Shown in pieces: positions 25,122 through 35,219 of a DNA stretch of 64,000 nucleotides. Position numbers and translations under genes: made by a program. Origin of the DNA: Rhodocyclales bacterium. GTDB lineage: Bacteria; Pseudomonadota; Gammaproteobacteria; Burkholderiales; Rhodocyclaceae. Within the stretch, counting starts at the first letter, position 1. Every line of letters begins with the position of its first letter. The DNA lies in assembly GCA_016183655.1 (NCBI GenBank), contig JACPEH010000023.1, positions 124,001 to 188,000 of the forward strand, given 5' to 3'. The notes under the pieces were generated by a model. The model was not told the origin of the DNA, ran no database searches, and worked only from the letters and a program-made list of their open reading frames with translations.

Positions 25122-25901
25122 TCAGCGCGCCGGCCTCCGGCCGGAACGAAATTGCCAAGCATCGTCGTAATAGGCCGGATCCTCGTTGTCGGCAACGACG
25201 CCGGGCAGGCCGAGCAAGGGCAGCGGCTGCAGCGCGCGCGGGTCGCCGTGCCTGCCCGCCGCCAGATCCGCCGCCAGCCAGGCATCGATCTCCGCCAGCT
25301 GCTCGGCGAGCGGCTGCGCCAGCCAGGCCGGCGCCACCGGGGTCAGCACGCACTTCGCCGTCAGCCCGCGGAACGGCGCCAGCAGCGCCTCGTAGGTGGC
25401 GTGCCCGAAGACGAAGACGCGCAGCCCGGCGGCGACCGCCAGCCGCCGCTCGACGAACAATTCGCGCCAGCGGAAGGCCGCGAGCAGGTCGAGCAGCGAC
25501 GGATCGTCGGCAACGACGACGGCGCCGCATTCGTCGAAATGGGTCATCGCATCGCGCACCCCGCCGCGCGCGCCGTGGCCGTTCGCCGCATCGCCGCCGC
25601 ACGCCAGTTCGCGCGCATGGCGCGCCGACAGCGCCGCCTTGGCCTGCGGGAACGTCAGCCAGACCAGCGCATTGAACCAGTCGTGCCAGTTATCCGGCCG
25701 CGTCTCGACCTCGCCGCGCAGCGCAATGCGGGCCTCGTAGCCGAGACCGTCGCCCGGCGGCGGGACGAAGCGCACCGGCAGGCCGGTGGCGGTGCGCGCG
25801 GGCCGGGCGGACGTCAATGCCGCCAGCGCGTCGCTGTCGGGCGCCGCCGGCAGCTGCGCCAACAACGGCGTCAACGGGAAGAAAAGCGGATTGGCGAACA
25901 A
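25122..25901 (-). CDS. DUF3025-like protein
   Basis: 259 aa; DNWHDWFNALVWLTFPQAKAALSARHARE, DECGAVVVADDPSLLDLLAAFRWRELFVERR. Confidence 0.75.
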   Translation of the reverse strand: MFANPLFFPLTPLLAQLPAAPDSDALAALTSARPARTATGLPVRFVPPPGDGLGYEARIALRGEVETRPDNWHDWFNALVWLTFPQAKAALSARHARELACGGDAANGHGARGGVRDAMTHFDECGAVVVADDPSLLDLLAAFRWRELFVERRLAVAAGLRVFVFGHATYEALLAPFRGLTAKCVLTPVAPAWLAQPLAEQLAEIDAWLAADLAAGRHGDPRALQPLPLLGLPGVVADNEDPAYYDDAWQFRSGRRPAR

Positions 25902-25948
25902 GAAACGGACCTGCCGCCCGGCGTCGGGAGACGCCGGGCGGGATCAAA

Positions 25949-26368
25949 TCATTTTGCCGCCTGTGCGGCGGCGAAGACCAGCCGGCCGCGCTCCTCGCGG
26001 AAGACCCCGAGCAGTTCCCCCTTGCCTTCCGGCGGCGGTGCGTCGAGCTTCTGGAAGCCCTTGCAGGTCTCGGTTTCGGTCAAATAGAGGTGGCGCCCCT
26101 GTTCGAGCAGGAAGGTATTCGGCGCGGTCAGATAGACCGTGAGCTGGAAGTCGCTGCCAACCGGCGCCGGCTGCAGCGCGTAGCGGCGCTGGCAGGTCGG
26201 CAGGCGGGCGACGACGATCTCCAGGTCCATCTTCTTTTCCCAGAAGCGCGACTGCGCGCGCATCAGCGAGATGGCATGGTCCGGGCCGTCGATGACCATC
26301 GCGATGCCGTCATTGACGCAGCCGGACAGCGCGGGCACGAGCAGGGCAAGCAGGGCTAGGCGTTTCAT
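25949..26368 (-). CDS. Small lipoprotein
   Basis: MKRLALLALLVPALSGCVNDGIAMVIDGPDHAISLMR; lipobox LSGC; trimmed from a longer ORF. Confidence 0.75.
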   Translation of the reverse strand: MKRLALLALLVPALSGCVNDGIAMVIDGPDHAISLMRAQSRFWEKKMDLEIVVARLPTCQRRYALQPAPVGSDFQLTVYLTAPNTFLLEQGRHLYLTETETCKGFQKLDAPPPEGKGELLGVFREERGRLVFAAAQAAK

Positions 26369-26394
26369 CGTCGCGGCTCCTCGGCGCGTTGTTC

Positions 26395-27429
26395 TCAGTC
26401 GACCAGGCTCCACGCCAGCGTCTCGCCGGCGCGCAGCGGCACCAGCGCCTCGCCGGCGAGGTAGGGATAGGCGTCGGGAACGGCTTGCGGACGCTTTTCC
26501 AGCGTGATCGTCCCGGCATTGCGCGGCAGCCGGTAGAAATCCGGCCCGAAGTGGCTGGCGAAGGCCTCCAGCCGGTCGAGCGCGCCGGCCGCCTCGAAGG
26601 CCTCGGCGTAGAGTTCCATCGCGGCATAGGCGGTGTAGCAGCCGGCGCAGCCGCAGGCCGCCTCCTTGGCGCCGCGGGCATGCGGCGCCGAATCGGTGCC
26701 GAGGAAGAACTTCGGGTTGCCCGAGGTCGCCGCGCGCACCAGCGCCAGGCGATGGACCTCGCGCTTCAGCACCGGCAGGCAGTACCAGTGCGGACGCACG
26801 CCGCCCTGGAAGATGGCGTTGCGGTTGTAGAGCAGATGATGCGCGGTGATCGTCGCACCGACGTTGGCGCCGGCCTCGGCGACGAACTCGGCGGCGTCCT
26901 TGGTGGTGATGTGCTCCATCACCGTGCGCAGCCCCGGATGGCGCTTGAGCAAGGGCGACAGCACCTGCTCGATGAACACCGCCTCGCGGTCGAACAGGTC
27001 CACCGCCGGATCGGTCACTTCGCCGTGCACCAGGAGCGGCAGACCGAGCTTTTCCATCTCGGCGAGCGCCGCGGCGCAGCGCGCCAAGTCGGTGACGCCG
27101 GCGTCGGAGTTGGTCGTCGCGCCGGCCGGGTAGAGCTTCACCGCCTTGACGAAACCCGACGCCACCGCGGCGCGGATTTCCGCGGCCGGCGTGTTGTCGG
27201 TGAGGTACAGCGTCATCAGCGGCTCGAAGGCCATGCCGGCGGGCAGCGCGGCGAGGATGCGCTGGCGGTAGGCGGCAGCCTGGGCGACGGTGGTCACCGG
27301 CGGCTTCAGGTTGGGCATGACGATGGCCCGCGCGAACTGGCGGGCGGTGTGCGGCAGCACGGTGCTCAGCGCGTCGCCGTCGCGCAGGTGCAGGTGCCAG
27401 TCGTCGGGGCGGGTGAGGGTGAGTTTCAT
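26395..27429 (-). CDS. pyrC: Dihydroorotase
   Basis: 344 aa; [42 protein letters not shown]. Confidence 0.97.
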   Translation of the reverse strand: MKLTLTRPDDWHLHLRDGDALSTVLPHTARQFARAIVMPNLKPPVTTVAQAAAYRQRILAALPAGMAFEPLMTLYLTDNTPAAEIRAAVASGFVKAVKLYPAGATTNSDAGVTDLARCAAALAEMEKLGLPLLVHGEVTDPAVDLFDREAVFIEQVLSPLLKRHPGLRTVMEHITTKDAAEFVAEAGANVGATITAHHLLYNRNAIFQGGVRPHWYCLPVLKREVHRLALVRAATSGNPKFFLGTDSAPHARGAKEAACGCAGCYTAYAAMELYAEAFEAAGALDRLEAFASHFGPDFYRLPRNAGTITLEKRPQAVPDAYPYLAGEALVPLRAGETLAWSLVD

Positions 27430-27545
27430 GAATGGCCGGGGAAGGTTGGAATCGCGATTTTAAGCGATTCGCGCCACGTTCAGTGCTCGGCGTTGCCTTC
27501 CGCGACCGCCTCTTTAACGTGGAAGACGCGAAGCGGCTCTCGAAG

Positions 27546-27588
27546 CTCCCCTCGCCCGCGAAGCGGGAGAGGGGTCGGGGGTGAGGGG
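27546..27588. repeat. GC-rich palindromic intergenic repeat
   Basis: ctcccctcgcccgcgaagcgggagaggggtcgggggtgagggg: CTCCCCTCGCCCGC pairs with GCGGGAGAGGGG, plus G-rich tail. Confidence 0.7.
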
Positions 27589-27615
27589 AACGCGAGTCCC
27601 TCCGGACGGCATCGG

Positions 27616-28155
27616 CTATACCGCCTCGACCCGACGCCGTTCGCCGCCGGGCGCCGCGCCCAGCCAGCGGGCAAAGACCCGAGCCAGGGCGTGCTCGGCA
27701 GGGGGCTTGGCCAGACATTCGTCAACCCCCAGCTCCCAGCAGAAGGGGCTGCCGGCCCGGATGTTCTCGGCAGTGATGGCGACGACCGGAAGCGGGCGAC
27801 CGCCGCGGCGCCGCTCTCCGGCGCGAATTGCATGCACCAGCTGGAAGCCGTCCATCACCGGCATCCGGCAGTCGGTAAGGAGCAGCCGATAGCTCCGCGC
27901 GGCGAGCAAGGCCAGTGCCTCGGCACCGTTTTCCGCGGTATCCGCCGACCAGCCGAGGTATTCGACCTGGCAGCGCAGCACCTCGCGGAAGACCGGGTCG
28001 TCCTCGACGATCAGGATCGGCGGCGCATCCCCGCCACAGGCGTGGCGACGGACCAGGTCGACCAGCCATTTGTGGTGCGAGAGCCCCGCCGATTGCGCCG
28101 CATCGCGCAGCGCCGCCTCGGTCGCGTCATCGAAAACTATCGTCACTTGCCCCAT
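27616..28155 (-). CDS. Ribbon-helix-helix-like N-terminus fused to a response-regulator receiver domain
   Basis: From MGQVTIVFDDATEAALRDAAQSAGLSHHKWLVDLVRRH (RHH-like) to PPILIVEDDPVFREVL...LLLTDCRMPVMDGFQLV...VVAITAENI (REC). Confidence 0.75.
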   Translation of the reverse strand: MGQVTIVFDDATEAALRDAAQSAGLSHHKWLVDLVRRHACGGDAPPILIVEDDPVFREVLRCQVEYLGWSADTAENGAEALALLAARSYRLLLTDCRMPVMDGFQLVHAIRAGERRRGGRPLPVVAITAENIRAGSPFCWELGVDECLAKPPAEHALARVFARWLGAAPGGERRRVEAV

Positions 28156-28298
28156 GCCCCCTCCTCGACGCAGAAAAGTCCTTGCGAACAGTGGAAAAAC
28201 TGGCGCCCGCCCCGACTTTGCGGTACACCTCGACGCTTTCGACCGGCGGCGGACCGGGCCGCGCAAGCGCACCGTCATAACGTTTTGCCATTGGCAAT

Positions 28299-28338
28299 AT
28301 AGGCATCGGCTATTTTCATGTCAATAGGTTATGCCTAT
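28299..28338. promoter_or_regulatory. Candidate operator: two 15-bp dyads
   Basis: ATAGGCATCGGCTAT (28299-28313) and ATAGGTTATGCCTAT (28324-28338), starts 25 bp apart, in the divergent promoter upstream of the XRE gene. Confidence 0.5.
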
Positions 28339-28373
28339 TTTTCATTGCCCGGCCCCGCCGCTAGGGTTGCCGG

Positions 28374-28727
28374 ATGAAAATCGGACTACGCATCAAGAAC
28401 CTCCGCGAGGAACGGGGCTACAGCCAGGGCGAGCTCGCCCGCCGCGTCGGGGTGACCCAGCCGACCGTTTCCGACTGGGAAAACAACAAGACCGAGCCGA
28501 CCGTGGACAATCTGCGGCTGCTGGCGGTCGAATTCGACGTCTTCTTCGAGTGGCTGGTAACCGGCCGCGGCGAGCGGCAGTTCGCGCCGCTGGCCAGCGA
28601 GCCGCCGGCCGAGTACCGCGTCGCGCGGCCGCTGCCCGACGACGAGGCGCGCCTGCTCGACACCTTCCGCCGGCAGTCCGCGGCGCGCCGGGAGGCGCTG
28701 CTGGACTTCCTGTCGCGCTGGGACTGA
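28374..28727 (+). CDS. XRE-family transcriptional regulator
   Basis: MKIGLRIKNLREERGYSQGELARRVGVTQPTVSDWENNKTEPTVDNLRLLA HTH_3. Confidence 0.92.
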   Translation: MKIGLRIKNLREERGYSQGELARRVGVTQPTVSDWENNKTEPTVDNLRLLAVEFDVFFEWLVTGRGERQFAPLASEPPAEYRVARPLPDDEARLLDTFRRQSAARREALLDFLSRWD

Positions 28728-28740
28728 GAACGCCGCCGCC

Positions 28741-29589
28741 CTACGACTCGCCGCGCAGCGCCAGCGCCCGAGCGTAGAGCGCGTTCTTCGCCGCGCCGGT
28801 GATCGCATGCGCCAGCTTGGCCGCCTGTTTCACCGGCAGCCCCTCGTCGAGCAGCAGCCTGAGCACGCGCTCGGCTTCGGCGCCGTCGCCGACGGCGGCT
28901 TCCGGCGCATCGACGACCAGCACGAATTCCCCCTTCTGCCGGTTGGCGTCGGCGGCCATCCATGCCGACGCCTCGCCGAGCGGGCAGGCGTGGATGCTCT
29001 CGAACAGCTTGGTCAGCTCGCGGGCGATGACCAGGCGGCGGGCCGGGCCGAGGGTCGCCGCGAGTGCGGCGACGGTGTCGAGGATGCGGTGCGGCGCTTC
29101 GTAGAAGACCAGCACGGCCGGCAACGCCGCCAGCTCGCGCAACGCTTCCTCGCGCTGCTTCGCCTTGGTCGGCAAAAAGCCGTGGAACAGCCAGTGCGGC
29201 GCAGTGATGCCGGAGGCGGAAAGGGCAGCGATCGCCGCGCAGGGACCGGGCAGCGGCACCACCTGATAGCCGGCCTCGCGCACGCGCGCGACCAGCCGGG
29301 CACCGGGGTCGGAGATCGCCGGCGTGCCGGCATCCGAGATCAGCGCCACCGCTTCGCCGGCGGCCAGGCGGTCGATCACCTGCCGCGCGGCAGCCTCCTC
29401 GTTGTGTTCGTGCGCCGGCAGCATCCTTGCCGGCGAGCCGAGGTGGCGCAGCAGCGGCGCCGAGTGCCGGGTGTCCTCGGCGGCGACCCAGGGCACGCTG
29501 CGCAGCACGTCGGCGGCACGGGCGGTGAGGTCGCCGAGGTTTCCGAGCGGCGTGGCGACCACATACAATGCGGGAGATTCTTTTGTCAT
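28741..29589 (-). CDS. rsmI: 16S rRNA (cytidine1402-2'-O)-methyltransferase
   Basis: ALYVVATPLGNLGDLTARAADVLRSVPWVAAEDTRHSAPLLRHLG; start trimmed to 29589. Confidence 0.96.
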   Translation of the reverse strand: MTKESPALYVVATPLGNLGDLTARAADVLRSVPWVAAEDTRHSAPLLRHLGSPARMLPAHEHNEEAAARQVIDRLAAGEAVALISDAGTPAISDPGARLVARVREAGYQVVPLPGPCAAIAALSASGITAPHWLFHGFLPTKAKQREEALRELAALPAVLVFYEAPHRILDTVAALAATLGPARRLVIARELTKLFESIHACPLGEASAWMAADANRQKGEFVLVVDAPEAAVGDGAEAERVLRLLLDEGLPVKQAAKLAHAITGAAKNALYARALALRGES

Positions 29590-29951
29590 GGGAGCGATGG
29601 CGGTGGGCAAGCCCAACGATACCACGGACGGTGCGCGCGCCGAGGCGCTGGCGGCGGCCCACCTGGCGCGCCACGGTCTGGTCGTCGCCGAGCGCAATTA
29701 TCGCGTCCGCGGCGGCGAGATCGACCTGGTCTGCCGCGACGGCAGGACGCTGGTCTTCGTCGAAGTGCGCCTGCGCCGCAACGGCGGCTTCGGCGGCGCT
29801 GCCGCCAGCATCACCGCCACCAAGCGCCGCCGGCTGGTGCTGGCGGCACAGCACTACCTGGCGCAGCGCGCAAACGCGCCCGACGCCACCTGCCGTTTCG
29901 ACTGCGTGCTGCTCGACACGCTGGCAAGCACGGGCATCGAATGGATCCGCA

Positions 29952-29977
<26 letters not shown>
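29588..29977 (+). CDS. yraN: YraN/UPF0102 endonuclease-like protein
   Basis: AEALAAAHLARHGLVVAERNYRVRGGEIDLVCRDGRTLVFVEVRLRR; start may be 29588 or the downstream ATG near 29597. Confidence 0.9.
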
Positions 29978-31629
<1,652 letters not shown>

Positions 31630-31683
31630 CACGGGCGACGCCCAGCCGCCCCAGCCCGTGCGGCGCGCAGTCGATCGCCGGCG

Positions 31684-32256
31684 TCAGCGGCGGGCGAGGA
31701 ACTCCTCGATCTTGGCCAGCAGCTTCCGGTCGTCGGGGTCGGTCAGGCTCGAATAGGCCACCACTTCCTTGCCGCTGCGGTCGATCAGGTACTTGTAGAA
31801 ATTCCATTTCGGCGTCGTTCCCGAGGCGGCGATCAGCTGCGCGTAGAAGGGATTCTTCCGCTCGCCCTTGACCGTGGTCTTGGCGAACATCGGGAATTCG
31901 ACGCCATAGGTGAGGCGGCAGAACTCGGCGATTTCCTGGTTGCTGCCCGGCTCCTGCCCGCCGAAGTCGTTGGTCGGGAAGCCGACGACGACCAGGCCGC
32001 GTTCCTTCAGCCGCGCATAGAGCTTTTCCAGGCCGTCGTACTGTTTGGTGAAGCCGCAGTAGCTGGCGGTGTTCACCACCAGCAGCACCTTGCCCTGCCA
32101 CTGGCACAGCGACTGCGGTTTCTCGTCCTGCAGCCGGGGGAAGCTGTGGTTGAGCAGGGCCGGGCAGGCGGGATCGGCGACGGCCGGGGCCAGCGGCCCG
32201 GCCAGCCCGGCGAGGACAAGCAGGAACGGCATCAGGCGGGATGGCGACAAGGACAT
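31684..32256 (-). CDS. Glutathione peroxidase-family protein with signal peptide
   Basis: LLVVNTASYCGFTKQYDGLEKLYARLKERGLVVVGFPTNDFGGQEPGSNQEIAEFC, WNFYKYLIDRSGK. Confidence 0.94.
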   Translation of the reverse strand: MSLSPSRLMPFLLVLAGLAGPLAPAVADPACPALLNHSFPRLQDEKPQSLCQWQGKVLLVVNTASYCGFTKQYDGLEKLYARLKERGLVVVGFPTNDFGGQEPGSNQEIAEFCRLTYGVEFPMFAKTTVKGERKNPFYAQLIAASGTTPKWNFYKYLIDRSGKEVVAYSSLTDPDDRKLLAKIEEFLARR

Positions 32257-32362
32257 GGGCGGACTCCTCCAGGGGTTCGCCCGGTTGGACCGCCGGCCGG
32301 CGATTTAGCTCCCGGCCGCGGGAAACAGTAGAATCCCCGTTCCCCCGCCAACGACACGCCGC

Positions 32363-32854
32363 ATGAACGCCTACCCCGCCCCCGCCTTCGAAGCCAAGAT
32401 CTGCCCGCCCGACCAACTGGCTGCTGGCGTTGCCCGCCTGCCGCGGCCGCTGGTATTCACGAATGGCTGCTTCGACATCCTGCACCGCGGCCACGCCACC
32501 TACCTGGCGCAGGCGCGCGCGCTCGGCGCGTCGCTGGTCGTTGCGCTGAACAGCGACGCCTCGGTGAAACGGCTGGGCAAGGGCGACGACCGCCCGGTGA
32601 ACAAACTGGAAGACCGGCTGGCGGTGATGGCCGCGCTCGGCTGCGTCGACCTGGTGACCTGGTTCGACGAGGACACGCCGCTCGCCCGCATCCTCGACTG
32701 CCGCCCGGACGTGCTGGTCAAGGGCGGCGACTGGCCGGTCGCGCGCATCGTCGGCGCCGGCGAGGTGCTGGGCTGGGGCGGCAGCGTGCATTCGATCCCG
32801 TTCGTCCACGAGAAATCCACCACCGCCCTGCTCGACAAAATCCGCCGGCTGTGA
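32363..32854 (+). CDS. rfaE2: D-glycero-beta-D-manno-heptose 1-phosphate adenylyltransferase
   Basis: [26 protein letters not shown]...[21 protein letters not shown]...LVKGGDWP; cytidylyltransferase-type. Confidence 0.92.
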   Translation: MNAYPAPAFEAKICPPDQLAAGVARLPRPLVFTNGCFDILHRGHATYLAQARALGASLVVALNSDASVKRLGKGDDRPVNKLEDRLAVMAALGCVDLVTWFDEDTPLARILDCRPDVLVKGGDWPVARIVGAGEVLGWGGSVHSIPFVHEKSTTALLDKIRRL

Positions 32855-32985
32855 GCCCAGTCATGCGGCGCCGCCGTTCGCCGCATTGACCGCCGGCAGC
32901 GCGTTTACAACTTCTTTACGCCGGCGGCGATGATTTCTACGCCGCTTTTGCGCCGGCTCTCGTATCCTGCCCCCACAAGACTGCT

Positions 32986-34527
32986 ATGGAGGCAGGCATG
33001 GCTCCGCTCCCCAACCCGTCGAACCGCATCACCGCCTACGCCGCGGCCGTCGCCGCCTGCCTGCTGACCGCCGCGCTGGCGGCGCCGCTGCATGCGCTGA
33101 TCGACCTGGCCAACATCGTCATGCTGTTCCTGCTGACGGTATTTCTCGTCGCCTGGAAGCTCGGCCGCGGCCCGGCGGTATCGGCCGCCTTCCTCAGCGT
33201 GGCGCTGTTCGATTTCTTCTTCGTGCCGCCGCAGCTGTCGTTCGCGGTCAGCGACGTGCAGTACCTGATCACCTTCGCCGTCATGCTCGCCGTCGGCCTG
33301 ATCACCGCCCACCTGACCACCGGCCTGCGGCGGCAGGCCGACATCGCCGGCGCGCGCGAGCAGGCGGCCAAGCGCCTCTACGAACTGGCCCGCGACCTCG
33401 CCGGCGCGCTATCGGCCGAGCAGGTCGGCGAGCGGCTCGCCGACCATTGCCGCGCCGCCGGCTACCGCATCGCCATGCACCTGCAGAACGACAGCGCGCC
33501 GCCGACGGCCCCGCTGCCGGCGGGAGTCGACGCCACGCTGGCTCGAACCGCCATGCACACCGGCAGTCCGGTCGAAACCGCCACCCTGGCCGGCGCCGGA
33601 TCGGCCGCGCTGTATCTGCCGCTGGTCGCCCCGATGCGCGTACGCGGCGTCATCGCGGTGACACCTGCCGCCCAGGGCGAGGCACCGAGCCCGCCGGACC
33701 GGGAATTCCTGGAAACCGTGGCCTCGCTCGCCGCCATTGCCGTCGAACGCCTGCACTACGTCGACGTAGCGCAGCAGAACCACATCGAGGTCGTTTCCGA
33801 GCGGCTGCGCAGTTCGATCCTGGCCGCGCTGTCGCACGACATCCGCACGCCGCTGACGGCCCTGGTCGGGCTGGCCGATTCGCTGGCGATGGCCCGCACC
33901 GGCGTAGACGACGCGGCGCGGACGACCGCCGCCGACATCCGCGACCAGGCGCGGGCGATGAGCCACCAGGTCAGCAACCTGCTCGACATGGCCCGCCTGC
34001 ACGCCGGCCGGGTCGAGTTGCGGCGCGAATGGCAGTTGTTCGAAGACGTCATCGGCGCCAGCGTGCAACTGCTGCGGCCGGCGCTCGGCGAGCGCCCGGT
34101 GACGGTCGAACTGGCGCCCGACTTGCCGCTGGTCGAGTTCGACGCGGTGCTGCTCGAACGCGTCATCTGCAACCTGATCGAGAACGCCGCCAAATACGCG
34201 CCGGCGGGCAGCCCGATCGAAATCTCGGCCTTCGTCGACGGGCCGCGCGCCTGCATCCGCGTGCGCGACCACGGCCCCGGCTTCCCGGAAGAGAACCTGG
34301 CGCGGGTATTCGAGATGTTCGCGCGCGGCGCCGCCGAGTCGAAGACGCCGGGGGTCGGCCTCGGGCTGGCCATCTGCCGCGCCATCGTCGACGCCCACGG
34401 CGGCAGCATCGGCGCCGAGAACGTTGCCGACGGCGGCGCCTGCGTCACGCTGTGCCTGCCGTGCGGCACACCGCCGCCGGTCGAGGAGGAAGAGCTGGCG
34501 CCGGAAACGGGAGCTGCCGCCCGATGA
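32986..34527 (+). CDS. KdpD-like sensor kinase lacking the N-terminal KdpD/USP part
   Basis: DUF4118-type TM region, GAF-like region, H-box ILAALSHDIRTPLTALVGLADSL, HATPase NLIENAAKYAPAGSPI; translationally coupled to kdpE. Confidence 0.9.
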   Translation: MEAGMAPLPNPSNRITAYAAAVAACLLTAALAAPLHALIDLANIVMLFLLTVFLVAWKLGRGPAVSAAFLSVALFDFFFVPPQLSFAVSDVQYLITFAVMLAVGLITAHLTTGLRRQADIAGAREQAAKRLYELARDLAGALSAEQVGERLADHCRAAGYRIAMHLQNDSAPPTAPLPAGVDATLARTAMHTGSPVETATLAGAGSAALYLPLVAPMRVRGVIAVTPAAQGEAPSPPDREFLETVASLAAIAVERLHYVDVAQQNHIEVVSERLRSSILAALSHDIRTPLTALVGLADSLAMARTGVDDAARTTAADIRDQARAMSHQVSNLLDMARLHAGRVELRREWQLFEDVIGASVQLLRPALGERPVTVELAPDLPLVEFDAVLLERVICNLIENAAKYAPAGSPIEISAFVDGPRACIRVRDHGPGFPEENLARVFEMFARGAAESKTPGVGLGLAICRAIVDAHGGSIGAENVADGGACVTLCLPCGTPPPVEEEELAPETGAAAR

Positions 34528-35210
34528 GCATCGACGCCACCATCCTGCTGATCGAGGACGAACCGCAGATCCGCCGCTTCGTCCGCAGCGCCCTCGAAGC
34601 CGAAGGCTGTAAGGTGTTCGAAGCGGAGAACGGCGAGCGCGGCCTGATCGAGGCCGGCACGCGCCAACCCGAACTGCTGATCGTCGACCTCGGCCTGCCC
34701 GACATCGACGGCGTCCAGGTGGTGCGCGACTTCCGTAGCTGGTCGGGGGCCCCGGTGCTGATCCTGTCGGCCCGCGTAGACGAACAGGACAAGGTACGGG
34801 CACTCGACAGCGGCGCCGACGATTACCTGACCAAGCCATTCGGCGTCGGCGAGCTGCTGGCCCGCGTGCGGGCGCTGATCCGGCGGCACCAGCGCGGCCT
34901 CGACCCATCGCCGCAGGTCGTTTTCGGCGACGTCGAAATCGACTTCTCGCGGCGCACGGTCAGCCGCGGCGGCGAAGCGGTGCACCTGACGCCGCTCGAA
35001 TACCGGCTGCTGGCTTTGCTCGTCGCCAACGGCGGCAAGGTCATGACCCACCGCCACCTGATGCACGAGGTGTGGGGGCCGGCCTACGCCGAGAGCAGCC
35101 ACTACCTGCGCATCTACGTCAGCCGCCTGCGCCAGAAACTCGAAGCCGACCCGGCCCAGCCGCGGCATTTCCTCACCGAGACCGGCGTCGGCTACCGCTT
35201 CGAACCCTAG
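34524..35210 (+). CDS. kdpE: KdpE-like OmpR-family response regulator
   Basis: ILLIEDEPQIRRFVRSALEAEGCKVFEA...LLIVDLGLPDIDGVQVVRDFR...; winged helix with YLRIYVSRLRQKLE. Confidence 0.92.
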   Translation: MSIDATILLIEDEPQIRRFVRSALEAEGCKVFEAENGERGLIEAGTRQPELLIVDLGLPDIDGVQVVRDFRSWSGAPVLILSARVDEQDKVRALDSGADDYLTKPFGVGELLARVRALIRRHQRGLDPSPQVVFGDVEIDFSRRTVSRGGEAVHLTPLEYRLLALLVANGGKVMTHRHLMHEVWGPAYAESSHYLRIYVSRLRQKLEADPAQPRHFLTETGVGYRFEP

Positions 35211-35219
35211 GAAGAACAC

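Noticed and set aside
24668-25170. Short ORFs across the gst-DUF3025 gap
   Set aside because: Region is the RNase P RNA gene and its terminator.
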